Below are positions 1-5,147 of a DNA stretch of 5,147 nt, piece by piece. This stretch comes from Patescibacteria group bacterium. Its GTDB lineage: Bacteria > Patescibacteriota > Minisyncoccia > Moranbacterales > UBA1568. The stretch covers positions 1 to 5,147 of the forward strand of contig JAUPUC010000045.1 of assembly GCA_030917745.1 (NCBI GenBank), in the 5' to 3' direction. The notes beneath the pieces were generated by a model. That model searched no databases. It was not told where the DNA came from and was given only the letters and a program-made list of their open reading frames with translations. Positions within the stretch are counted from its first letter, which is position 1, and every line of letters begins with the position of its first letter. The position numbers were made by a program, and so were the translations under genes.

Positions 1-20
1 GCACCACTATCTTGCGCCAT
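1..20 (-). CDS. start of an unidentified gene (N-terminus only, cut by window edge)
   Basis: An ATG at 20-18 opens a frame that reads MAQDSG and then leaves the window. It is supported by context rather than by protein similarity: AAGGG at 32-28 lies 7 nt upstream as a ribosome binding site, and a near-consensus promoter lies about 60 nt further up at 86-114. Six residues are too few to name a product. The gene has its own promoter, so it is probably regulated apart from the tgt unit that precedes it. Confidence 0.5.
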
Positions 21-60
21 GATTCAACCCTTTCTTCACGACTTTGTTAAAAAACGTCCC

Positions 61-80
61 ATTGCCACACTTTCGGCAAC
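61..80 (-). other. small hairpin at the 5' end of the leader of the gene starting at 20
   Basis: On the minus strand GTTGCC (80-75) can pair with GGCAAT (66-61), giving five Watson-Crick pairs and one G-U pair around the 8-nt loop GAAAGTGT. The predicted transcription start of the 86-114 promoter falls at about 79-81, so the hairpin would cap the mRNA 5' end. It may stabilise the transcript. A run of six T follows (positions 54-49) but begins 6 nt after the stem, so it does not look like a usual intrinsic terminator. It is a short stem and may be chance. Confidence 0.3.
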
Positions 81-85
81 TTTCT

Positions 86-114
86 ATTATACTACGAAAT
101 GACTTAGAAGTCAA
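86..114 (-). promoter_or_regulatory. near-consensus sigma70-type promoter for the gene starting at 20
   Basis: The -35 box TTGACT (114-109, five of six consensus bases) and the -10 box TATAAT (91-86, six of six) are separated by exactly 17 nt. The start of transcription would be near 79-81, giving a leader of about 60 nt before the ATG at 20. The -35 box begins only 4 nt after the stop codon of the small gene ending at 119, with no clear terminator between them, so some readthrough from the tgt unit is expected. This is the strongest promoter match in the window. Confidence 0.75.
100..113 (-). promoter_or_regulatory. inverted repeat overlapping the -35 box, possible operator
   Basis: TGACTT and AAGTCA form a perfect 6-bp inverted repeat around a central CT. 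The left arm includes most of the -35 hexamer and the right arm lies in the -35/-10 spacer. A dimeric regulator bound here would compete with RNA polymerase. The match is seen directly; the operator role is inference, since a 6-bp dyad can occur by chance in AT-rich DNA. Confidence 0.35.
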
Positions 115-118
115 TTAT

Positions 119-352
119 TCAATGCACTCCTCCAAGATCAGGGCATTCTTCAGGCAGGTTTTTCCACCAGAAAAAATCTGCCGAAATCTGCTGCCAGGCA
201 CACCGACAGCAGATACCTAACAACGGATGCCTTTCCCCATTCAGAACGATCACCTCTTCCGATCGGGGATTCGCATCGGGAAACCTGTCTTTCATCCACT
301 GCGCGAACGCCGATTGAACAAGACGCGTCATTTCGGGCGACAATGTATTCAT
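119..352 (-). CDS. small Cys/Trp-rich protein of unknown function, 77 aa
   Basis: I do not recognise this family. The first half (about residues 1-30) looks helical, with hydrophobics spaced along LSPEMTRLVQSAFAQWM. The second half holds a tight Cys cluster, ICCRCAW (C48, C49, C51), an aromatic patch DFFWW (59-63) and a further C70 near the C-terminus, with H42 and H77 as other possible ligands. Small metal binding is possible but unproven. There is no signal peptide or membrane segment, so it is probably cytoplasmic. The ATG at 352 is chosen because GAGGAGG lies 7 nt upstream. A longer version could begin at a TTG at 412 that overlaps the tgt stop codon and has a GAGGAG run in the last tgt codons; it would add 20 residues. 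The gene follows tgt by 56 nt on the same strand and is probably cotranscribed. Confidence 0.72.
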   Translation of the reverse strand: MNTLSPEMTRLVQSAFAQWMKDRFPDANPRSEEVIVLNGERHPLLGICCRCAWQQISADFFWWKNLPEECPDLGGVH

Positions 353-359
353 TTCGTAT

Positions 360-366
360 CCTCCTC
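360..366 (-). promoter_or_regulatory. strong ribosome binding site that fixes the start of the 77-aa protein
   Basis: GAGGAGG on the minus strand lies 7 nt before the ATG at 352. It is the best Shine-Dalgarno match in the window and favours the internal ATG over the upstream TTG at 412. Confidence 0.75.
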
Positions 367-408
367 TGAAAAAACTGCTTCCTACGGTATACCCGAAATC
401 GTTCCCCG

Positions 409-1554
409 TCAATCTTCTTCTCCTCTCAGTGCCTTCATCAGTCGCATATAGAAACGCAAGTTGTGCATCGACGCCAAACGGCCTGCGAGAGGATCGGCGA
501 CTTTAAAAAGATGTTTAAGATAAGCGCGTGTATACTGGCGACACAACTCACAGTCACAGGTCGGGTCAACAGGTGAAAAATCTTCTTTGAATTGTTCATT
601 TTGAATATTGATAGTCCGATAAAAATCACTTCCGTTAAGCGAAACCCCCTTCTCTGGAGTCCACAAGAACAATCTGCCATGTCTTCCTTCGCGCGTCGGA
701 ATGACACAATCAAACATATCCCAACCCAAAGCATGACAGCGGACAATATCCGATGGGGTGCCAATGCCGAGAGCGAAACGCGGTACATTCTCAGGAATAG
801 CCGCTGCTGTTTCCGCAAGGATATCCACCAAAAAATTCCCCTCTTCATCGACATGTCTCCCACCGAAACCATAGCCATCAAACCCGATCGATACAAGACC
901 ATGAGCGCATCGCTGTCGTTCATCAACGTACATTCCTCCCTGAACCACACTGAAGAGCAACGGACGCGTCATATCATCGAAACTACGCATCTCACACTGC
1001 CGGTCAAATTCAGCTCGGCAACGCTGTGCCCAACGAAGAGTCCTGTCCACTGCCGCTTCAATTTCTTCTTTCGGCGCATCATTCGGCCTCGGATCATCCA
1101 GACAGACCATCATGTCCGTTCCAAGATCAAACTGAATGGCAATCGCTCGTTCCGGAGTGATAAGATGTTTCGAACCATCCAGTACCGAACGGAATTCGGC
1201 TCCCTCATCGGTGATACGCCCCATCTCAGCGTGTTTATGGATGAGTGAATAAATCTGATACCCACCAGAATCCGAGAGCAATGGTCCATTCCAGCCCATG
1301 AAAGCATGAGTATCCCCAATGCTCCCCGCTTGCACCGGAATCCGCTTCATCAGTTCAATACCCGGTTGCAAATACAGATGATAAGTATTGACCACCAATG
1401 CTTCGACTCCCGTCTCTTGGATATCAGAAACCGCTAATCCGCGCACCGAAGCTCGTGTCGCGTCCGGCATAAAAAAGGGAGTCTGCATCTCTCCCTTTCT
1501 GGTCATCAATTTTCCTACGCGCCCACCACCAGGCGATATCACTGTCTCAAACAT
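409..1554 (-). CDS. tgt: tRNA-guanine transglycosylase (queuine/7-deazaguanine insertion), 381 aa
   Basis: Tgt swaps guanine-34 in GUN-anticodon tRNAs for a 7-deazaguanine base (preQ1 in most bacteria), a step in queuosine formation in the cytoplasm. The length fits the family (about 370-390). Seen features: NTYHL (56-60); SDSGGYQ (94-100) with D95, matching Asp102 of the Zymomonas enzyme; D153 in CLDDP, matching Asp156; VVQGG with Q205; DMFDCVIPTR (279-288) with nucleophile D282; and a zinc site CxCxxC (C333, C335, C338) plus H364, with the usual 26-residue spacing to the His. It should therefore be active. Oddities: P155 stands where classical bacterial enzymes have Cys158, and the GGLAV base-binding loop reads GGRHV (231-235), so the substrate base or tRNA preference may differ. 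The start follows the upstream stop by 2 nt (TAG-GG-ATG), with GAGAGGA about 8 nt before it, so translation is probably coupled. Confidence 0.95.
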   Translation of the reverse strand: MFETVISPGGGRVGKLMTRKGEMQTPFFMPDATRASVRGLAVSDIQETGVEALVVNTYHLYLQPGIELMKRIPVQAGSIGDTHAFMGWNGPLLSDSGGYQIYSLIHKHAEMGRITDEGAEFRSVLDGSKHLITPERAIAIQFDLGTDMMVCLDDPRPNDAPKEEIEAAVDRTLRWAQRCRAEFDRQCEMRSFDDMTRPLLFSVVQGGMYVDERQRCAHGLVSIGFDGYGFGGRHVDEEGNFLVDILAETAAAIPENVPRFALGIGTPSDIVRCHALGWDMFDCVIPTREGRHGRLFLWTPEKGVSLNGSDFYRTINIQNEQFKEDFSPVDPTCDCELCRQYTRAYLKHLFKVADPLAGRLASMHNLRFYMRLMKALRGEED

Positions 1555-1556
1555 CC

Positions 1557-3467
1557 CTAATTTCCTCTCACATTCATATTAACAAAACTTCCGTCTTCTT
1601 TCCTGATATATTTTGCGTCCTGCTCGTTTCTTTCGATGCGGATATCCTGTTTCGTGAATTGGTCTTTTCCGGTAAATACTATTCCATTGATCAATGAAAA
1701 ATCCTTATTTACTAAAGACACATCCGGAGTAGCTGCCACCTGAAAACGAAGTTCTCGATTTTCACCACGAGCCGCTCGATACGTCGCCAGATCCCACACC
1801 AACGTATTGGTACGATCATTCCATTCCACAGCTTCCGTATCGGGTGCGAATTTTTTCTGATAGCGTGAACTACTCGGCAAGGTGACTCCTAATTTTGCAC
1901 CAGTGATATCATTGTATTCATTATTCAGCCGAATTTTGAGTGTGTAGAGAGTCTCCTGACCAGCCACTGGTGGTATTGGGCCCCTCCCTACCAACATGGA
2001 GTCATCCTGTGCCAAGTACACGCCGATACTAACAGATGAATTAACCCTCGTCACTAAAGTATTACTTGCGATAATTTTATTCGAACCGATTGGGGTCGGA
2101 ACATCCGGGCTGTCAATCTTTGCCGTAGTCTGAATAGAGAAATTTTTTCCAGAAACACTTTCTGGAATAGGATTCAAAACAGGAATCGTAAAGGATACAG
2201 TCCCTCCTTCTCCAGGATTGAGACGAGCGAGGCCAGGAATATCAGATGCCTTCCAAACTAAAGTCTTATTTGAGGAATCATATGATCCATTTTCTTGTCT
2301 GAGCTTCGAATAGTCCAGCACGCCGGAATTTAGATTCAAAGTGATGATAGCATCACGTAAACCAATATTACTTTCATTCCGATACGCAATACTAAAATTC
2401 AGCGCATCGCCAGCATTGACACTTAAGTCACGTTTACCATTAATAGTCTGTGCGATTGAAAGTGGCGGAATGACAATACGTGTCAGCTGTTCTGATGCGC
2501 CATAAGCAACAAACTTTCCGCTTTCTATATAACCGATGGATGCCCGCGCTTTCTTGACTTCATCGTGAGCCCCAGCCAACTTTCCTTTGACCATAATTTT
2601 TCCTTTCTGATCTGGATTCAGTGTTCCAATATACCAAACAGAATTCCCCTCTGAGGGAGCTGGTTCGGCCGAGAGAAAGGTGAACTGTTCTGGGTACTCA
2701 ATTTTTACCCGAATATTTGGGAGCACTTGATCGCTTTGACTCGCATAATCAATCGCATACTCCACCATGCTGTCACTTGATGACTGCTGAGGCGCAATCA
2801 TATTTAAGGCAAGAATAGAAGAAGCGATAGAAACACCATACCGCTCTTCTTTCTCAAACTGAGAGCTCAGACTCGCTGGAGAATAACGCAAGCGCATCTT
2901 CAAAAATAGAGTCTCTCCTCGTGAACCATAAAACTTACCTGAAAAATTCGCCTTACCATCCGTGCGCGCGTTGACTGTCCCAAGCGGAATTTCCAATTGA
3001 GAACCACTGATTTTTATTTTCGAATCTTCATCTGGCTGAAAGCCATCCGGATACGACACAACCAAAGAAACATTTTCAAGGGCAGACCAGTTTTTATTAC
3101 TATATATAACCGTAAACTCACTTGTTTCAGCACTTGCTACCTGCCTCGGGCCATTTACGGTGAGGAATATTTGTTCTTCGCTGTACATGAGAGACCGTAT
3201 CTTGACAACAGATCCAATCAAAAGCGCACACAGCGCAACACCTCCCAAAACAAAGGCTATTCGATGTTTCCGCTTCTCCTGCTGCATAAAAATCACGTCC
3301 CCGCTCGGTCGATCCGTGGCTTGCCATTTGCTAGCGGCTTCAAAAGCCTGCCGTTTCTCACCAGCCTCCGCCCCCGGAGCAGTCGGATCATACTCTGTGT
3401 GCTGTTGCATACGATCAAGATGAAAATCTCGACCGTGCAATTCTTCATTCAGATCCTGTAGTCCCAT
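1557..3467 (-). CDS. single-pass membrane protein with DUF11-like beta-sandwich repeats, 636 aa
   Basis: The protein has a polar N-terminal tail (1-68) rich in E, Q and D, a basic stretch KRKHR (65-69), and one hydrophobic helix (about 70-90, AFVLGGVALCALLIGSVVKI). By the positive-inside rule the tail is cytoplasmic and the long C-terminal part is outside. That part reads as about four beta-rich units (about 98-220, 221-335, 336-478 and 479-612), judged from recurring patterns such as YxN/YxxE followed by a strand and SYPDGF/EYPEQF/TLPSSS turns. They resemble DUF11/CARDB-type immunoglobulin-like modules; the last one carries GPIPPVAGQETLYTL (495-510), a pattern I associate with Patescibacteria surface proteins. 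No catalytic motif is visible, so a cell-surface or envelope scaffold role is inferred. ATG 3467 is the first start after an in-frame TAG at 3494-3492. Its ribosome binding site is poor, in an A-rich leader. It has its own predicted promoter and leads into tgt. Confidence 0.85.
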   Translation of the reverse strand: MGLQDLNEELHGRDFHLDRMQQHTEYDPTAPGAEAGEKRQAFEAASKWQATDRPSGDVIFMQQEKRKHRIAFVLGGVALCALLIGSVVKIRSLMYSEEQIFLTVNGPRQVASAETSEFTVIYSNKNWSALENVSLVVSYPDGFQPDEDSKIKISGSQLEIPLGTVNARTDGKANFSGKFYGSRGETLFLKMRLRYSPASLSSQFEKEERYGVSIASSILALNMIAPQQSSSDSMVEYAIDYASQSDQVLPNIRVKIEYPEQFTFLSAEPAPSEGNSVWYIGTLNPDQKGKIMVKGKLAGAHDEVKKARASIGYIESGKFVAYGASEQLTRIVIPPLSIAQTINGKRDLSVNAGDALNFSIAYRNESNIGLRDAIITLNLNSGVLDYSKLRQENGSYDSSNKTLVWKASDIPGLARLNPGEGGTVSFTIPVLNPIPESVSGKNFSIQTTAKIDSPDVPTPIGSNKIIASNTLVTRVNSSVSIGVYLAQDDSMLVGRGPIPPVAGQETLYTLKIRLNNEYNDITGAKLGVTLPSSSRYQKKFAPDTEAVEWNDRTNTLVWDLATYRAARGENRELRFQVAATPDVSLVNKDFSLINGIVFTGKDQFTKQDIRIERNEQDAKYIRKEDGSFVNMNVRGN

Positions 3468-3488
3468 ATATTTTTCTTTATTGCCTTC

Positions 3489-3517
3489 ATTCTAACAAAA
3501 GTACCCTTTCACTTCAA
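3489..3517 (-). promoter_or_regulatory. predicted sigma70-type promoter with extended -10 for the membrane protein-tgt unit
   Basis: TTGAAG (3517-3512, four of six -35 bases) and TAGAAT (3494-3489, five of six -10 bases) are 17 nt apart, and TGT immediately before the -10 box gives the TGn extended element. Transcription would start near 3482, leaving a leader of about 15 nt before ATG 3467. This places a separate start after recO in the only sizeable gap (82 nt) between genes on this side. Confidence 0.6.
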
Positions 3518-3530
3518 TGCGACGCGCATT
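3516..3530 (-). promoter_or_regulatory. inverted repeat just upstream of the -35 box (possible operator or weak hairpin)
   Basis: AATGCG-CGT-CGCATT is a perfect 6-bp inverted repeat with a 3-nt centre, on the minus strand between recO and the next gene. Its right arm overlaps the first two bases of the predicted -35 box. It could be a regulator site or an RNA hairpin at the end of the recO message. No T-run follows it directly, so it is not a standard intrinsic terminator. Confidence 0.3.
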
Positions 3531-3549
3531 CATCAGATACTCCCCATCA

Positions 3550-4266
3550 TTACAAAACCCACTCAAATAAATGCTTCACAATACGCTCAAGTTCACGTAC
3601 GTCATTCGTCGTCGCGCGAATCTTCAATAGGGCAGAAAACGAGTGTCTTTGAAATACCCGAAGAAGCTTAATTGTATTTCGCTGAATCAAAAGAGCGGGG
3701 ATATCGCCACATTCATCTGGCAACACTACCCCACCCTGAGCCGGAGAAAAAAAGAATCGCTCATGTCCGAGAAACTGTTTCCCGCTCACGGCCGAGACAT
3801 GAACTTCCATCGAATAGCCAAGATGCGCGATGGACTGAAAGAGAAAGGCTGCTCCCAATAGGCGGGCTGTTTCCATGTTCTTCTCTTGCGCGCTTTTCTC
3901 CGCGTACTGGAGAAAATCAACGAGCAGCAGATATAACCGTTCATCTGGTTCGTCAAAATGGACTAATCGTTCAAAACGATCAAGCGTTATTAATACGACA
4001 TGCAATATCTCGAGCTGATCACGCAGTTTCGGATAGTATTCTTCCGCCAATGCCCCCGTAATTTTCCCGGTGCCCCGAGTACGCGCCACCGCCACATCGG
4101 CGAGGGTGCCGTTCTCAAGCTGACTGGCCAACTTCGCGCCTGACTTACGAATCCCCTTAGCCACGGCTCGCACCTTCCCCTGTTCCTTGGTGTAAAACGT
4201 GTACAAACGGTCGGTTTCTCCGACCTCTTTTTTCTTCAGCACGATAGCGGTGTAACGATATTCCAT
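3550..4266 (-). CDS. recO: DNA repair protein RecO, 238 aa
   Basis: RecO works with RecR (and RecF) to load RecA on SSB-coated single-stranded DNA and anneals complementary strands during gap and break repair. The N-terminal OB-fold (about 1-80) has the hallmark opening YRYTAIVLKKKEVGETDRLYTFYT-like pattern, with the AIVL strand, the GETDRL turn and the KVRAVAKGIRK strand (31-41). A helical C-terminal domain follows (about 81-238). The length fits the family (about 240-255). Many RecO proteins hold a four-Cys zinc site in the C-terminal half; here the matching stretch reads VSAVSG (157-162) and FSPAQGGVV (173-181) with only one Cys (C186), so zinc is not expected, as in E. coli RecO. ATG 4266 is chosen because it gives the same distance to the AIVL strand as in B. 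subtilis RecO. A GTG at 4290, with a weak GAAG upstream, would add eight residues. Neither has a good ribosome binding site. It lies 53 nt after ileS. Confidence 0.9.
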   Translation of the reverse strand: MEYRYTAIVLKKKEVGETDRLYTFYTKEQGKVRAVAKGIRKSGAKLASQLENGTLADVAVARTRGTGKITGALAEEYYPKLRDQLEILHVVLITLDRFERLVHFDEPDERLYLLLVDFLQYAEKSAQEKNMETARLLGAAFLFQSIAHLGYSMEVHVSAVSGKQFLGHERFFFSPAQGGVVLPDECGDIPALLIQRNTIKLLRVFQRHSFSALLKIRATTNDVRELERIVKHLFEWVL

Positions 4267-4319
4267 TCCAAGATAACTCACGAAAGCCACTCAATCTTCA
4301 TTGTGACATAACACTCTCT

Positions 4320-5147
4320 TTACACCCGTTTCAATTGAAAGGTGAATGATTCATTTTCGATACTGACGGTTTCAGAATATTCAGCATCGGACAATTCTCC
4401 TGCCACAATGGAAGTGGCCAAGACTTTCCGCGCGATCTCGTCTTGGAACTTTTCGAATACCGATTCCTTCCCTTGGTAGCCGAGCGCGACTCGGTCTTCG
4501 ACATTAAAACCGGCTTTCTTGCGTCCTTCCTGGATAGCGCGGTTGATCTCATTCATTGCACCTTCGAGTATGAGATCGTCCGTAAGCGTCCATTCAAAAT
4601 CTACATGCTCAGTCATACCGAGTGTAGCACCGTGAACATTCAATTCTTCGCACAGAATATCACTCCACTCAGAATGCTTTGTCGTCTCATCAAAAAGACT
4701 CTCGTATTTTTTATTCGACACCAACACTTTTGCAAGCGGCTGTCGGACTTTGACACCTTTTTCCGCCCGTTTCTGGAGACCAAGCGTTACCACCTCACGC
4801 AAAAGTTTCATGTTCTCATTTAATGTTTCGTCCACACGTTTCTCATCAACGGCCGGCCAATCAGCGAGATGCACCGATACCTCTCCGGTCAGATTCCGAT
4901 ACAATTCCTCAGCCAGAAAAGGCGTGAAAGGAGCCATAAGCTTACTCAAGGTGGCTAGGACATCGTACAGCGTTTGATACGCCTGCTCTTTGTCGTCATC
5001 ACTCTCATTCTTCCAGAAACGCTCGCGGCTCCGACGGATATACCAGTTCGAAAGCTGATCGATGAACGGCGCGAAGAGTCGAGTCGCGCGGGAAAGTTCA
5101 TACGCCTCCATCGCCTGATCGACATTCCGAATCAGTACCTGAAGCTC
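4320..5147 (-). CDS. ileS: isoleucyl-tRNA synthetase, C-terminal part (5' end outside window)
   Basis: The frame is open from the window edge (first residues ELQVLIRNVDQA) to a TAA at 4322-4320, 275 residues of a protein that is normally about 1,000. IleRS charges tRNA-Ile; this part is the tRNA anticodon-binding helical domain and the C-terminal extension. In fragment numbering, LSNWYIRRSRERFW (32-45) is the conserved start of the anticodon-binding region, MAPFTPFLAEELY (71-83) and SVHLADWP (91-98) follow, and LQKRAEKGVKVRQPL (124-138) plus INRAIQEGRKKAGFNVEDRV (201-220) mark the extension typical of type 2, eukaryote-like IleRS. The Cys-rich zinc finger that ends type 1 enzymes is absent. 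SVHL rather than a ValRS pattern supports Ile specificity. Catalytic HIGH and KMSKS motifs lie outside the window. recO follows closely and is probably cotranscribed. Confidence 0.93.
   Translation of the reverse strand, partial: ELQVLIRNVDQAMEAYELSRATRLFAPFIDQLSNWYIRRSRERFWKNESDDDKEQAYQTLYDVLATLSKLMAPFTPFLAEELYRNLTGEVSVHLADWPAVDEKRVDETLNENMKLLREVVTLGLQKRAEKGVKVRQPLAKVLVSNKKYESLFDETTKHSEWSDILCEELNVHGATLGMTEHVDFEWTLTDDLILEGAMNEINRAIQEGRKKAGFNVEDRVALGYQGKESVFEKFQDEIARKVLATSIVAGELSDAEYSETVSIENESFTFQLKRV

Noticed and set aside
21..80. A preQ1 or other riboswitch in the leader of the gene starting at 20, suggested by the nearby tgt.
   Set aside because: The leader has one short hairpin, but not the C-rich loop and A-rich tail arrangement of preQ1-I, and I could match no other known class by eye.
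353..408. A terminator between tgt and the small gene: GGTATACC followed by a T-run (TTTTTT) on the minus strand.
   Set aside because: GGTATACC is a DNA palindrome with no room for a hairpin loop, and the T-run is about 9 nt away; no stable stem is adjacent to it.
592..1248. A long plus-strand reading frame of 218 codons opposite tgt.
   Set aside because: It lies wholly antisense to a well-supported gene with intact catalytic motifs, and its translation shows no recognisable domain.
2997..3461. A plus-strand reading frame of 154 codons opposite the N-terminal part of the membrane protein.
   Set aside because: It is antisense to a gene with a clear membrane helix and repeats, and has no recognisable protein features of its own.
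3449..3490. A 13-codon reading frame (MKAIKKNIWDYRI) on the minus strand overlapping the start of the membrane protein gene, as a leader peptide.
   Set aside because: Its ATG overlaps the predicted -10 box, so it would not be in the message, and no ribosome binding site precedes it.
4267..4319. A promoter or regulatory element in the gap between ileS and recO.
   Set aside because: The 53 nt contain no paired -35/-10 boxes with suitable spacing and no strong hairpin; cotranscription is the simpler reading.

Overview
All genes in this window lie on the minus strand. Read in the direction of transcription (high to low coordinates) the order is: the C-terminal third of isoleucyl-tRNA synthetase (ileS, cut by the window edge), recO, a large single-pass membrane protein with beta-sandwich repeats, a tRNA-guanine transglycosylase (tgt), a 77-residue Cys/Trp-rich small protein of unknown function, and the first codons of another gene that leaves the window at position 1. 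I see no tRNA, rRNA, CRISPR array, insertion sequence or long repeat.

The likely source is a Candidate Phyla Radiation (Patescibacteria, Parcubacteria-like) bacterium. Three things point there: the N-in/C-out protein with DUF11-like repeats and a GPIPPVAGQ...YTL segment of a kind common in these genomes, the eukaryote-like (type 2) end of the IleRS, and a zinc-less RecO. Base composition looks roughly balanced by eye. tgt, the small gene and ordinary reading frames end in TGA, so the standard bacterial code applies, which argues against the TGA-recoding Gracilibacteria/SR1. The lineage is an inference, not a proof.

The layout suggests three transcription units. ileS and recO are 53 nt apart and probably cotranscribed. 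A good sigma70-type promoter (TTGAAG-N17-TAGAAT with an extended TG) sits in the 82-nt gap after recO, so the membrane protein, tgt (2 nt downstream) and the small protein (56 nt further, with the strongest ribosome binding site here) probably form a second unit. A near-consensus promoter (TTGACT-N17-TATAAT) just after the small gene starts a third unit, with a leader of about 60 nt before an ATG at position 20.

The most interesting points are a Tgt whose catalytic and zinc residues are intact but whose base-specificity positions differ from both the classical bacterial and the eukaryotic patterns; the unrecognised small protein cotranscribed with it; and the near-consensus promoter whose -35 box is embedded in an inverted repeat. 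I found no convincing evidence of a wholly new multi-gene system.
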